A DNA stretch of 64,000 bases. Source: Pseudomonas sp. MYb60. Lineage in GTDB: Bacteria; Pseudomonadota; Gammaproteobacteria; Pseudomonadales; Pseudomonadaceae. Positions within the stretch are counted from its first letter, which is position 1. The number at the start of each line of letters is the position of its first letter. The notes under the pieces are model-generated. The model made no database searches. It saw nothing but the letters and a program-made list of their open reading frames with translations, and was not told the origin of the DNA. The position numbers were made by a program, and so were the translations under genes. The stretch spans positions 124,001 to 188,000 of the forward strand of contig NZ_PCOZ01000003.1 in NCBI RefSeq assembly GCF_002979555.1, in the 5' to 3' direction. Shown piece by piece: positions 25,856 to 35,517 of the stretch.

Positions 25856-26842
25856 ATGCAATCCACACGCGTTGCTGTTCTGGCTTTTGACGGTGTCAGC
25901 CTGTTTCATCTTTCCGTGCCTGGAATGGTGCTAGGAACAGCTCAATCCGCACCCGGTGAACCTCATTACGATGTCAGTTACTGTGCAGAGACGCCGGGAA
26001 TGGTGATAAGCGACCAAGGCATAGGCTTAGCGGTCGATCATGGCCTCGAACTGATGGAGACATCCGACGTAATTGTCATTCCGGCGTGGGGCGATCATTC
26101 TGTCGCAGCGTCTGCGCAGCTTGTGCAAGCCTTACGGCGTGCAAATGCCCAGGATAAGCTCATCGTCGGGCTATGTCTGGGAGCATTCGTGCTCGGCGAT
26201 GCGGGGCTTCTTGATGGCAAAGAAGCAACCACTCACTGGGCAGTCAGAGACGAGTTTGGGCGACGCTTCCCAGAAGTTCGTTTCAGGCCTGAAGTGCTCT
26301 ATGTCAGTGATGGCAACATCATTACCTCTGCGGGAACCGTGGCGGCTATTGACTGTTGCCTGCATTTGATACGACAGCGCCTCGGTGCGGATGTGGCAAA
26401 TCGCACGGCCAAGATGTTGGTGACGCCGCCGCACAGACAGGGCGGCCAGTCTCAATACGTCGAGCATTCTGTGCCGCAACTATCCAGTGAGACTCATCTA
26501 TCTGATGTGCTGGCGTGGGCCCGTATTAACCTGGCGAGTGATCTGTCGCTCGACGTGCTGGCGGACATGGCGAAAATGAGCCGACGCACATTCACGAGGC
26601 GTTTTAGAGAAGCAACAGGCAGTACCGTCTCGAAATGGTTGAACGGTGAACGAGTCGCGAGAGCACAGCAACTGCTCGAAACGACCGACTTACCAATCGA
26701 GTGTGTCGCTGGTGAGGCGGGTTTCGGAACGCCTCTGTCTTTGAGGCAACAGTTCGGCGTTCACCTTGGCACGTCGCCTTCAGAGTATCGGCGAATGTTT
26801 TTCCGTGAAATGAGGCCAGCACCGAAGGAAGATGGCAATTAG
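25856..26842 (+). CDS. GlxA family AraC-type regulator (DJ-1/PfpI + AraC)
   Basis: This 328-residue regulator has an N-terminal DJ-1/PfpI (class I amidotransferase-like) domain at about residues 5-180 (VAVLAFDGVSLFHLSVPG, LIVGLCLGAFVLGDAGLL with the nucleophile-elbow Cys). The C-terminal AraC helix-turn-helix pair is at about 225-320 (LDVLADMAKMSRRTFTRRF; VAGEAGFGTPLSLRQQF). Members such as GbdR and CdhR bind amine-type effectors. It is divergent from the exported metallo-hydrolase, with 133 bases between, and probably activates it. Confidence 0.92.
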   Translation: MQSTRVAVLAFDGVSLFHLSVPGMVLGTAQSAPGEPHYDVSYCAETPGMVISDQGIGLAVDHGLELMETSDVIVIPAWGDHSVAASAQLVQALRRANAQDKLIVGLCLGAFVLGDAGLLDGKEATTHWAVRDEFGRRFPEVRFRPEVLYVSDGNIITSAGTVAAIDCCLHLIRQRLGADVANRTAKMLVTPPHRQGGQSQYVEHSVPQLSSETHLSDVLAWARINLASDLSLDVLADMAKMSRRTFTRRFREATGSTVSKWLNGERVARAQQLLETTDLPIECVAGEAGFGTPLSLRQQFGVHLGTSPSEYRRMFFREMRPAPKEDGN

Positions 26843-26896
26843 CATACTGCCGAGCCATTTACCCCTCCTAGATAATGGTTAATTTTACCTCGTAGC

Positions 26897-29800
26897 TCAG
26901 GCGGCGACATTCCTGACAACAGCGAGCAAGGCCTGCAATGGATGCAATACGGCTACACCATCCTGTCGTTTTACTTGGCTCCGGCAAGAATACCCGTCTG
27001 CTAATAACCGGCCTGAAGCATTGAATTTCTTCACAAGCGGCGCCCAGGATTGCTTGTAAATCACCACAGAAGTACCGGCATTTTTCGTCTCATGCCCATA
27101 AGTACCAGACATGCCGCAGCACCCGCTCGCTTGAACCTGTAAATTCAGCCCCATGCGCTCATAGACTTGCTGCCAAAGACCGGTACTGTTCGGCTCATTG
27201 GTTTTTTCAGTGCAGTGGGGAAGGAAGTAATAGGGGGCGGCATCTTTGACGCGCTGTGTTTGTTGAAGCGTGCTAGCGAGCCACTCCTGAGGCAGCAGAA
27301 CTGTGGGTGCTTTTTCGCTGCCCAGTGTCTTCGCATACTCTTGGCGATACACCAAAGTCATCGCGGGATCGAGTCCTACGAGCGCTATGTCGTAGCACTG
27401 AAGCTGACTCAGAGCTTCACTGTTGAAATGCGCAGCTTTTTCGAAAGCTCTGATGAAACCTTGCACCTGAAGCGGTTTGCCATTGGGCGCAAACGGGGCG
27501 ATGTAGATTTGGTAGCCAAGCCTTGCGATCAGTTCGATCCAGTCCAACAGCACCGGGGTTTCGAAGTAACGGGTAAAGGCATCTTGGACGATGATCACGC
27601 TGCGATCACGCTGTTGCTTACCCAATGTCGACAGCAACTCAGGCGTTGCAATCTGAACATTCCACCGACGGCATGCAGCGTCGAAGTCAGTGATGCTGAG
27701 CAATGGGCTATCGACCATCCCGGCCACATGCTCAAGCACGTAGCGTACGGGGCGGGCGCCCATGACAAAGTTGTACAGATGCGGGAAGCGTGCGATGTAG
27801 GGAATCGTATATTCGAGCGATCCTATCAGGTAGTCCTTCAGCGGGCGCAGATAGCGGCTGTGATACAGCTCCAGAAACCGGGAGCGGAATTCGGGCACGT
27901 TGACCTTGACCGGGCACTGCCCGGCGCAGGATTTACACGCCAGGCAGCCTGCCATCGCCTCATAGACTTCATGAGAAAAGTCTTGCTGGCCCATCTTTTG
28001 GGCGACTGTGTTGATGGCTCGTTTTGCGATGCCTGCGACATTGCTGGTTGACCGAATTTGATCACTGGCAGCCAAAACATCAATGTCTTGCTGGCCCTGA
28101 AGCCTCAACCATTCGCGAATCAGCGAGGCACGTCCTTTAGGTGAATGCACGCGATTGCGGGTGCCTTTCCAGGACGGGCACATGGCGTCGTCTGGATCGA
28201 AGTTGTAGCACGCGCCATTTCCGTTACAGTGCAGAGCGGTGTCGTAGCTGCGCCAAACCCTCTCATCAATGGTTCGGTCGAGTTCACCGCGTAATGTCAC
28301 CTCGTCAACGCGTGTTAGCTGAGTGTCAGGCCGCGTTTTAGGTGTTGCGATTTTACCGGGATTGAGTTGATTCCAAGGGTCGAACGCCGCTTTCAACTCC
28401 TGCAGGGCCGGATAAAGCTCGCCGAAGTAGTCGGGGGCATATTGGGATCTCAGTCCCTTTCCGTGCTCGCCCCACAGTAGGCCGCCGTGTTTTTGCGTCA
28501 GGGCTGCGACCGCGTCGGAAATGGGCCGGATCAGGGCTGCTTGGGTGGGGTCTTTCATGTCGAGAATCGGTCGCACGTGCAGTACGCCGGCGTCGACATG
28601 GCCGAACATGCCGTACTGCAATTCATAGCTGTCCAGCAGCGAACGAAACTCTTGGATGAAATCAGCGAGATTTTCTGGAGGTACAGCGGTGTCCTCTACG
28701 AAAGGCTGTGGCCTGGCTTCACCTTTGACGTTTCCCAACAACCCAACCGCGCGTTTACGCATGGCGTAGACGCGCTTGAGTGCATCGGCACCAATGGCAA
28801 GCGTATGGCCCAGGCGCACCACTGATGTATCACGCTGTAGGTGCAAGACAAAGTCATGAACGCTCTGCTGGACAGCGGCTTCATCGTCGCCGCTGAACTC
28901 AATGAGGTTGATGCCCAAGGTCGGTGTGCCTGGATCGTCAGGGAAGTATTCAGCCACGCCGTGCCAGACAATGTCCTTCATCGCCAGCATCAGGACTTTT
29001 GAGTCCACGGTCTCAATCGATAAAGGTTTGAGAAGCATCAACGCTTTTGCGTCGCGCAGAGCATCCATGAAGCCGGCATAACGTACGTTGACCAGGATCG
29101 AATACTTCGGGATCGGCAAGACGTTGAGTTTGGCTTCAATGATGAAACCCAGTGATCCTTCGGAGCCACATAGCACACTGTTGAGATTGAACCTGTCACC
29201 CTGCTCGCGAAGGTGGGCCAGGTCATAGCCGGTGAGGCAACGGTTCAATTTCGGAAAAGTTCGTTCGATCAGATCGGCCTGATTATCCGCAATGCCTACA
29301 GCGCATCGATAAACCTCACCAATCCGATCCTGACGCGCAGTTTCTTGCACCAGAGCGCTTTTACCCACTACACCGCTGTGGAGTAATTCACCGCCAAGCA
29401 ACACCGTGGAAAGCTCCAGCACGTGGTCACGAGTTTTACCGTAGGTGCAACTTCCCTGGCCGCTGGCGTCGGTGTTGATCATGCCGCCAATCGTAGCCCG
29501 ATTGGAGGTGGACAGTTCCGGCGCGAAAAACAATCCGTAGGGTCTCAGCGCGGCATTCAACTGATCTTTAACCACACCACTCTGGACGCGCACCCAGCGC
29601 TCTCCAGCGTTGATTTCAAGAATGTTGTTCATGTGACGTGACAGGTCGACGACGATCCCATCGGTCAACGACTGGCCATTGGTTCCTGTTCCGCCACCCC
29701 TAGGTGTCAGGACAACGGCTCTATGCTTAGGATCAGCTGCCAGCGTCGCAAGAATCTCAACGTCTTGAGCATCCAGTGGGAACACAGCTGCTTGAGGTAA

Positions 29801-29950
29801 ACGCTGATAAATCGAGTTATCCGTTGCAAGTACCATCCGCTGGCCATAGCTGTGGGCGACTTCGCCTCGGAAGCCTGAATTAACAAGCAGCGTTAGAAAT
29901 TCCTCATAGTTCACGCCTTGTGTTTTGGGCGGGAGCAAGCGTGCGATCAT
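26897..29950 (-). CDS. ydiJ: YdiJ-type FAD-binding and 4Fe-4S dehydrogenase (D-2-hydroxyacid)
   Basis: A 1017-residue protein, the same length as E. coli YdiJ, a D-2-hydroxyglutarate dehydrogenase. The N-terminal FAD-binding type 4 domain (about 45-200; LTPRGGGTGTNGQSLT, TIGGMINTDASGQGSC) is followed by the FAD-oxidase C-terminal domain (about 250-560). Cys-rich segments (ACYNFDPDDAMCPSWKGTRN and GCLACKSCAGQCPVKVNVP) look like iron-sulfur binding, and a CCG-type domain (SGCCGMSGTYGHE) lies near the end. The start at 29950 has GGAG 8 bases upstream; the frame stays open further but reads as non-coding. Last gene of the hydroxy-acid cluster, where it would oxidise a D-2-hydroxy acid to the 2-oxo acid. 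Confidence 0.93.
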   Translation of the reverse strand: MIARLLPPKTQGVNYEEFLTLLVNSGFRGEVAHSYGQRMVLATDNSIYQRLPQAAVFPLDAQDVEILATLAADPKHRAVVLTPRGGGTGTNGQSLTDGIVVDLSRHMNNILEINAGERWVRVQSGVVKDQLNAALRPYGLFFAPELSTSNRATIGGMINTDASGQGSCTYGKTRDHVLELSTVLLGGELLHSGVVGKSALVQETARQDRIGEVYRCAVGIADNQADLIERTFPKLNRCLTGYDLAHLREQGDRFNLNSVLCGSEGSLGFIIEAKLNVLPIPKYSILVNVRYAGFMDALRDAKALMLLKPLSIETVDSKVLMLAMKDIVWHGVAEYFPDDPGTPTLGINLIEFSGDDEAAVQQSVHDFVLHLQRDTSVVRLGHTLAIGADALKRVYAMRKRAVGLLGNVKGEARPQPFVEDTAVPPENLADFIQEFRSLLDSYELQYGMFGHVDAGVLHVRPILDMKDPTQAALIRPISDAVAALTQKHGGLLWGEHGKGLRSQYAPDYFGELYPALQELKAAFDPWNQLNPGKIATPKTRPDTQLTRVDEVTLRGELDRTIDERVWRSYDTALHCNGNGACYNFDPDDAMCPSWKGTRNRVHSPKGRASLIREWLRLQGQQDIDVLAASDQIRSTSNVAGIAKRAINTVAQKMGQQDFSHEVYEAMAGCLACKSCAGQCPVKVNVPEFRSRFLELYHSRYLRPLKDYLIGSLEYTIPYIARFPHLYNFVMGARPVRYVLEHVAGMVDSPLLSITDFDAACRRWNVQIATPELLSTLGKQQRDRSVIIVQDAFTRYFETPVLLDWIELIARLGYQIYIAPFAPNGKPLQVQGFIRAFEKAAHFNSEALSQLQCYDIALVGLDPAMTLVYRQEYAKTLGSEKAPTVLLPQEWLASTLQQTQRVKDAAPYYFLPHCTEKTNEPNSTGLWQQVYERMGLNLQVQASGCCGMSGTYGHETKNAGTSVVIYKQSWAPLVKKFNASGRLLADGYSCRSQVKRQDGVAVLHPLQALLAVVRNVAA

Positions 29951-30020
29951 GATAAAACTCCAAACGGCAGGCGTTTTTTGACTGACTATCGTGTCGATAG
30001 TAGGGGCGGCGGCGATGCCG

Positions 30021-30932
30021 TTAACGGTGTGAGGCCATCGGTTTTCCGGTGACGGATGCATCCACGCGATGGACTGTTGCGGTCGCTGATTCGATGATGT
30101 AAAGGTCAGTGGTGCCGTCACAGGCAAAAGCCAGGTTCGTGGTGAGCAATCCAGCGGGTACTTTCACTCTCGCTTGGGGCTCGCCAATTGCATCGAATCC
30201 CCAAACCGAGCCCAGGCCGGCATGCGCGACCCAGAGACCGCCGTCGGCGTCTAGCGCCAGCCCGTCAGGGCCTACTCCGCCTGAGAGCTGGATGAAGTTG
30301 CCTACTTTTGCAGCGCCGTAGCCGGCCAGAGGTACTCGCCAGATAGCGTTTGCGCGCGTCACCGCAAGCAGCAATGCATCTTCATCCAGGTTCATGACCA
30401 AGCCATTCGGGCTCGGGACGGCATCGAGAATGCAATCGATCCGTCCGCTTGGCGTCATGCGGAACACACGCCCCGTCGCATCCTGCAGCCCTGTCAGACC
30501 TTGATCGGTGAAGTAAAGGTCGCCATTGCGGGCGAAGAACAGATCATTCACGCCTTTAAAACGTTCTACGCCAGCGCGCTCCAGCAATGGCCTTACCGTT
30601 GCGGAACCCGGTTCGTGGGTCATGATGCCGTGTTTGTAGTCAGCGATGAACACCAGGCCATCCTCGCGGATCTTCAGGCCATTCGGCCAGCCGTCGTATT
30701 GAGCGGCGACCGAGAATGCGCCAGCCTTATCGACATTGAGCAAGCGGCCGTTGACGATATCCACACACCAGAGCGTGCCGTTCTTATCGAAGGACGGGCC
30801 CTCCAGAAAACTCTTGTAAAGGTGCTTGCCGGGCTGCGCCAGGCACCAGCTGGAGTGCTCATCCCCAGTTTGCAGAGAGGAAGGGTAAGTGGCGAATACC
30901 TCAGTGCGAAGTACGGGGGGCGACGCGTACAT
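30021..30932 (-). CDS. SMP-30/gluconolactonase-like lactonase
   Basis: This 303-residue six-bladed beta-propeller of the SMP-30/LRE family has metal-site signatures in FLEGPSFDKNGTLWCVD (Glu), WPNGLKIREDGLVFIADY (Asn/Asp), SPNGLVMNLDEDALLL (Asn) and GGVGPDGLALDADGGLWVA (Asp). The enzymes open sugar or hydroxy-acid lactones using a divalent metal. The start at 30932 has AAAGGAG 7 bases upstream. Its first 32 bases overlap the end of the MFS gene, so the two are translationally linked. It probably hydrolyses the lactone form of the substrate imported by its neighbours. Confidence 0.92.
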   Translation of the reverse strand: MYASPPVLRTEVFATYPSSLQTGDEHSSWCLAQPGKHLYKSFLEGPSFDKNGTLWCVDIVNGRLLNVDKAGAFSVAAQYDGWPNGLKIREDGLVFIADYKHGIMTHEPGSATVRPLLERAGVERFKGVNDLFFARNGDLYFTDQGLTGLQDATGRVFRMTPSGRIDCILDAVPSPNGLVMNLDEDALLLAVTRANAIWRVPLAGYGAAKVGNFIQLSGGVGPDGLALDADGGLWVAHAGLGSVWGFDAIGEPQARVKVPAGLLTTNLAFACDGTTDLYIIESATATVHRVDASVTGKPMASHR

Positions 30933-32199
30933 GGTCGGTCTCCTTTGCTTGGCCAATGGGTTTGCGCGTGAAAAACATCGAGACCAGAGCACCCAGTGCC
31001 AGGAGCACGCCGGCGATCACGAAACCGTACTGGTATTGGTGAGTGATGGAGATCACGTAGCCGGTAACGATGGGCGCGAAGATGCCGAACAAATTGCCGC
31101 CTGTGCTGATGACCGCGATGGCCGTTCCCGAGTCTTCCTTCGATGGAATCAAATCGTTGATCAGCGAGAGGTTCGCGGCGACGGCGGCGGTACAACCTGT
31201 CAATGAAAGCGTGAAGCAGGCAAGGATGACGCGAATATCGTCTAGGAATGGCACGAAGAAAATCAGCGTCGACAGCAAGAGACAGCTTGCGACGACTACC
31301 CTTCGCTGACCACCGCCCAGGGATTTTCCGGCCATGGCGCGGTCACCGAGCATCCCGATGAAAATACCCAACACCGCTGCCCCCAGATAAGGGATGGCGG
31401 TGTACAGGCCGCTTTTCAACAGTGTCAGGCCTTTTTCAGCCTGCAGATAGCTGGGCAGCCAGGTCAGGAACAGGTACGTGGTGTAGACCGCACAGCCATG
31501 CGTGAACGTTATGGCCCAAATGGTTTTTGAGCGAAGCAGCGATTTTAGCCCCAGCTTGGGTTCGTCCAGCGCGGGTGAGGCGATGCCGGTATCGCGTGTA
31601 TTTAGGATCAAATCGCGTTCCTGGGGCGATAACCAACGCGCAACTTCAGGCTGCCTGAACCAGATCAGCCAGGCGGCCAGCCATATGAATCCAACGGCGG
31701 CCGCGATTACGAACGCTACACGCCATCCGTAGCTGTTGACGATGATGCTCAGGCCCAATGCGGCAATTGCCGGGCCTATCAGGCTACCTGCATGAAACAG
31801 TGCGGTCGCCATGCCGCGTTCGCCAGCCGGCACCCACTCGCGCAGAACGCGTCCCCCAGCGGGGTACGAAGTCGATTCACCTACCCCCATCAGCAAGCGC
31901 GTGACCAGCATCGAGAAGAAACCGCCGGATGCTGCAGAGAGGAGGGTGGCCACCGACCAGACGCCGATACCCCAGGCGTTGACGAGCCGAGTACCGTAGC
32001 GATCTACCAGCATGCCCATAGGAATGAGGGCGAAGAGGTACAGCCATAGAAAGGAGGACAGCAGAAGGCCCAGCATAAAGGGGCTAATGTCGAATTCTTG
32101 GGTGATCTGGTGAGAGGCAATCGCCAGCGCCATGCGGTCGATGTAGTTGATCGCCGTCAGCGAAAACAAAAGTGCGTATACCCAGTAACGTCTGCGCAT
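30901..32199 (-). CDS. MFS transporter, ACS (anion:cation symporter) family
   Basis: This 432-residue inner-membrane protein has 12 helices. It begins with RYWVYALLFSLTAINYIDRMALAIASHQ-type text (NYIDRMALA is the ACS-family first-loop motif) and has the second-loop signature LVDRYGTRLVNAWGIGVWS and the GVGESTSYPAGGRVLREW helix-4 motif. ACS members carry sugar acids (glucarate, galactonate, 2-ketogluconate) and aromatic acids. I chose the ATG at 32199 with GGAAG upstream. It sits between the RraA-like aldolase and the lactonase. Confidence 0.92.
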   Translation of the reverse strand: MRRRYWVYALLFSLTAINYIDRMALAIASHQITQEFDISPFMLGLLLSSFLWLYLFALIPMGMLVDRYGTRLVNAWGIGVWSVATLLSAASGGFFSMLVTRLLMGVGESTSYPAGGRVLREWVPAGERGMATALFHAGSLIGPAIAALGLSIIVNSYGWRVAFVIAAAVGFIWLAAWLIWFRQPEVARWLSPQERDLILNTRDTGIASPALDEPKLGLKSLLRSKTIWAITFTHGCAVYTTYLFLTWLPSYLQAEKGLTLLKSGLYTAIPYLGAAVLGIFIGMLGDRAMAGKSLGGGQRRVVVASCLLLSTLIFFVPFLDDIRVILACFTLSLTGCTAAVAANLSLINDLIPSKEDSGTAIAVISTGGNLFGIFAPIVTGYVISITHQYQYGFVIAGVLLALGALVSMFFTRKPIGQAKETDHVRVAPRTSH

Positions 32200-32340
32200 G
32201 ATCAAACTTCCGTTTTTTATGTTTATCGGTGGTTTGTGGGGTGAGTTGACCCGCCGCAACGAGCGCGCGCGCGATGGTCAGTGAGTGTTGTTGGGTGAAT
32301 CAGGGAAGACTATCGCTTCCCATGTTTCAGCTGCCGTTCC

Positions 32341-32979
32341 TTAGCGAATGCTCGCGCGGACTTTTTCTCTGAACGTGTTTTCGATCCCGTCCTGTATCTT
32401 GAGCTTCTCGGCCAGCGACGGCACCAGGTGTCGACTGATGACGATAACTCCGTCCCGGTCTCCCAAAATTGCATCGCCCGGATTACAAACTACGTTGCCG
32501 CAGGCGACCGGAGCACCGACTTGGCCAGGGCCATATTTCGAGGGGCCAGCTGGATTCACCGCGCGAGCGTAAGTAGGTAGCCCCATGACGCTTAGTTCCT
32601 CAACATCGCGAACGGCGCCGTCGATTACCACCGCTGCGACTTGTCGAGCCAGGCATACCTCACCTAGCAAATCACCAAAGACCGCACGGTTGGTTTCACC
32701 GTTGCCGTTGATCACCAGAACATCACCTGGTTTGGCATCGTCCAGTGCCCTATGGATGGCCAGATTGTCGCCTTCCCAGGTGAGGATAGGCAGCACCGTT
32801 CCGTAGAACGAAGTTTTACCTGCCACATGGTGGATAGCGGAAGCCATCATCCCCAGGCGCTGCAGTACATCGCCGATCAGTGCGACCGGATAATGGGATA
32901 TTTCCTCAATCTGTTGTAGGGACGCGCGTTCCCAATCTTCGCTCACGGTGATGCTTTCATCAGATACATTGATAAACAT
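32341..32979 (-). CDS. RraA-like family protein (HMG/CHA aldolase type)
   Basis: This 212-residue protein has the RraA fold. The catalytic-type segment GDLLGEVCLARQVAAVVIDG, followed by AVRDVEEL, contains the conserved Arg-Asp pair that binds metal and pyruvate in 4-hydroxy-4-methyl-2-oxoglutarate/4-carboxy-4-hydroxy-2-oxoadipate aldolases. GDVLVINGNGETNRAVFG precedes it. True RNase E regulators lack the aldolase context; here the position inside a catabolic cluster supports aldolase or oxaloacetate-decarboxylase activity on a 2-oxo acid. It is 33 bases downstream of the dehydrogenase and probably in one operon. Confidence 0.88.
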   Translation of the reverse strand: MFINVSDESITVSEDWERASLQQIEEISHYPVALIGDVLQRLGMMASAIHHVAGKTSFYGTVLPILTWEGDNLAIHRALDDAKPGDVLVINGNGETNRAVFGDLLGEVCLARQVAAVVIDGAVRDVEELSVMGLPTYARAVNPAGPSKYGPGQVGAPVACGNVVCNPGDAILGDRDGVIVISRHLVPSLAEKLKIQDGIENTFREKVRASIR

Positions 32980-33012
32980 GGTGACCTCGGCGTGAATCCG
33001 TTTGGAACGCTG

Positions 33013-33987
33013 TTAATTGAACGTCTTGGATGCAGGTTTGTTGACTGGGTGGAGTGGCGCTTCACCGCGCAGGACAGCAGAAATAGCCTCTACTGCGCTC
33101 ATGCCAACGCGCAGCAGTGATTCGTTGGTCTGCCCTGCAACGTGCGGTGTGACGAGCAGGTTGGGCAGGTCGGAAACGGGAAAGGTGTTGCAACTGAACG
33201 GGGTGATCATGTCGGTGTTTTCCGCCGCTAGCACGTCGACACCCGCACCACCCAGCTTGCCGCTACGCAGAGCGTCAGCCACAGCCGCTTCATCGATCAC
33301 GCCACCACGGCTGGTGTTGATCAGGATGGCGCCGTTTTTCATCTTCTCGATTTCAGGCGCGCCGATCAGATTCTCGGTGCCTGCTTGAAGCGGCACATGA
33401 AGGCTTATCACGTCCGACTGGGCGAGTAGGGTATCCAGGCTCACCAAGCGTTTATCAAAGCTCAAGGCATAGGCCGGGTCTGTTGCCAGCACTTTCATAC
33501 CGAATGCTTCTGCAACAGGCACCACATGCTGGCCAATGTCGCCGAAACCGATTAGGCCCAAGGTGCGCCCTTCAAGTTCGATACCTGTAAGCGAAAGACG
33601 ATCCGCTGCCCAGATCTCTTTGCGGGTTTGATCCGTAGCCAGTTGAATCTTGCGGCTGAGACCCAGCAGTAGAGCGAATACATGCTCTACTACACTTCTC
33701 CTGTTAGCGCCTGGCGTGTTGGTTACCCAGACACCCAGCTCGGCTGCCGCTTTGTAGTCAACGTTGTCATAACCCGCTCCGTGACGGGCGATGATTCGCA
33801 GCTTCGGGGAGGCGGCAATCGTCTCTGCTGAGATGTGTCCACCTCGCAAAAATACGGCATCTACCTGCTGCTGGACATCTGCGTAGGACACCGCTTCTGC
33901 GCCGTAGCCCAGTCGAACTTCGCCGACCGATGAAAGTGCTTTCAGTACGTCTGGGTGAATAGGGCTAGTCACATAAATCAAAAACAT
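33013..33987 (-). CDS. D-isomer specific 2-hydroxyacid dehydrogenase
   Basis: This 324-residue NAD(P)-dependent enzyme of the phosphoglycerate dehydrogenase superfamily has a Rossmann loop GLIGFGDIGQHV at about residue 145 and the catalytic Arg in LINTSRGGVIDEAAV at about 232. Glu follows about 28 residues later, and His is in VTPHVAGQTNES at about 285. The start at 33987 (MFLIYVTSPIHPD) has AAGGTGA upstream; the open frame beyond overlaps the MHS gene. It probably reduces or oxidises the 2-oxo/2-hydroxy acid of the pathway. Confidence 0.93.
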   Translation of the reverse strand: MFLIYVTSPIHPDVLKALSSVGEVRLGYGAEAVSYADVQQQVDAVFLRGGHISAETIAASPKLRIIARHGAGYDNVDYKAAAELGVWVTNTPGANRRSVVEHVFALLLGLSRKIQLATDQTRKEIWAADRLSLTGIELEGRTLGLIGFGDIGQHVVPVAEAFGMKVLATDPAYALSFDKRLVSLDTLLAQSDVISLHVPLQAGTENLIGAPEIEKMKNGAILINTSRGGVIDEAAVADALRSGKLGGAGVDVLAAENTDMITPFSCNTFPVSDLPNLLVTPHVAGQTNESLLRVGMSAVEAISAVLRGEAPLHPVNKPASKTFN

Positions 33988-33997
33988 GTTCGTCACC

Positions 33998-35347
33998 TTA
34001 TGAGAATTGGTGGGTATTAGCGTCATCGCCAGCCGCCGGTGCATTTTTACGAACGGTCGAGATAACGATCAGGCCCAAGAGACCTGATGCGCATATGATG
34101 AACGCGGGGGTGGACTGATTGCCTGTAGCGCCGATCAACCAAGTTGCCAGGAATGGGCCGGAGCCTCCGCCGATAACTGCGCCTACGCTGTGACCAAACG
34201 CGACGCCGGTGTGGCGGATGTGCATTGGGAAGAATTCCGGCATCACCGAATAAGTGCCCGCCTGGCAGAGTGCGTACGGAATCATGCCCAGAGCCAGTCC
34301 GGCCATAGCCAGATTGAACGAGCCCTGCTGCATCAGCATGAAGGACGGTATCGACAGCACGGCATAGGCCACGTAGGAGTAGCGCAGGATGGACTTGCCG
34401 CCGCGAAAAGAGCCGAGCTGGCCAGCTATGGGAATCAGGAATGCGGCGAGGATCACGGCGACCAACACGATTGTCGATGCCTGGCCCTTCGAAAAGCCCA
34501 GAATGGAACTGAAGTACGCCGCGATAAAGACGGTGCCGATGTAGGTGCCGATGTTCTGCACCATTGCGATCATGATCACTTTGACCAAAGGCTTGCGGTA
34601 GTCGCGAATCAGCTCGGCAAAGGGCTGGCCTTTTTTGACCTCAGCATCGTTTTTCTTGGACGCGAACTCAGGGCTGTCCTCAATGCTCAGGCGCATGTAA
34701 AGACCGATGATCCCCAATGGCAACGCCAGCAGGAACGGAATACGCCAGCCCCAGGAAAGCATTTCCGGATCGGTGAGGCTCGCTGCAGCAAGACCTGCAA
34801 TAGCAGCCGCCAGACCTTTACCGAACTGGGCAATAGACGGCAGGAAGGAGATGTACAAGGCACGGCGTTTAGGCGGTGCCCATTCACGGATGTAGCTCGC
34901 AGCGCCACCGATCTCGCCACCAGCAGAAAACCCCTGAAGCATGCGTAGCACGACCAGAAGTATGGGGGCCCAGACGCCGATTTGTGCGTAGCCGGGCAGT
35001 AGACCAATGAGGGTTGCTGCGGCGCCCATCAGGGTGATGCTGGCGATCAGGCTGAAGCGTCTGCCGACCTTGTCACCGAGCCAGCCGAAAGCGATAGCGC
35101 CAAGCGGCCTCACCAAAAACGCGGAGCCAAACACAAGGAACGTGTTGAGCAGGCCAGTCGTCGCATCATCCGAAGGAAAGAAAACCATCGCGAGGGTGGC
35201 AGCCACGTACCCGTAGACACTGAAGTCGTAATACTCAACAAAGGTTCCGAATACAGCGGCCCTCGTGGCCTTCTTGGCTTTCCTCGTCTGCTCCGTCTCT
35301 TCGGTGGTCGCTGCAACGGGCTCGGCCATCACATTATTGTTGTTCAT
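33998..35347 (-). CDS. MFS transporter, metabolite:H+ symporter (MHS) family
   Basis: This 449-residue 12-helix inner-membrane protein related to ShiA, KgtP and ProP has the MHS signatures FGTFVEYYDFSVYGYVA (helix 1), FGWLGDKVGRRFSLIASI (loop 2-3) and RMLQGFSAGGEIGGAASYI (helix 4). It imports a dicarboxylate or hydroxy acid with protons. ATG 35347 (MNNNNVMAEP) is chosen with GAGG upstream; a GTG two codons earlier is also open. First gene of the minus-strand catabolic cluster and divergent from the IclR-type regulator. Confidence 0.93.
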   Translation of the reverse strand: MNNNNVMAEPVAATTEETEQTRKAKKATRAAVFGTFVEYYDFSVYGYVAATLAMVFFPSDDATTGLLNTFLVFGSAFLVRPLGAIAFGWLGDKVGRRFSLIASITLMGAAATLIGLLPGYAQIGVWAPILLVVLRMLQGFSAGGEIGGAASYIREWAPPKRRALYISFLPSIAQFGKGLAAAIAGLAAASLTDPEMLSWGWRIPFLLALPLGIIGLYMRLSIEDSPEFASKKNDAEVKKGQPFAELIRDYRKPLVKVIMIAMVQNIGTYIGTVFIAAYFSSILGFSKGQASTIVLVAVILAAFLIPIAGQLGSFRGGKSILRYSYVAYAVLSIPSFMLMQQGSFNLAMAGLALGMIPYALCQAGTYSVMPEFFPMHIRHTGVAFGHSVGAVIGGGSGPFLATWLIGATGNQSTPAFIICASGLLGLIVISTVRKNAPAAGDDANTHQFS

Positions 35348-35517
35348 GGGCACCTCGAGTAATCGGACTTGGCCCCATTCAAAAAATGGGACAACGTCCT
35401 GCTTTTGTTTTATCTAGCTTCTAGAACGCTGATGCTGTTGTCAACAGTCATGTGTGATTTGCGAAATGGCAGCTTTAACCGCCAGAATGAGGGCCCGAAT
35501 TCACAACCTGACTCGCG

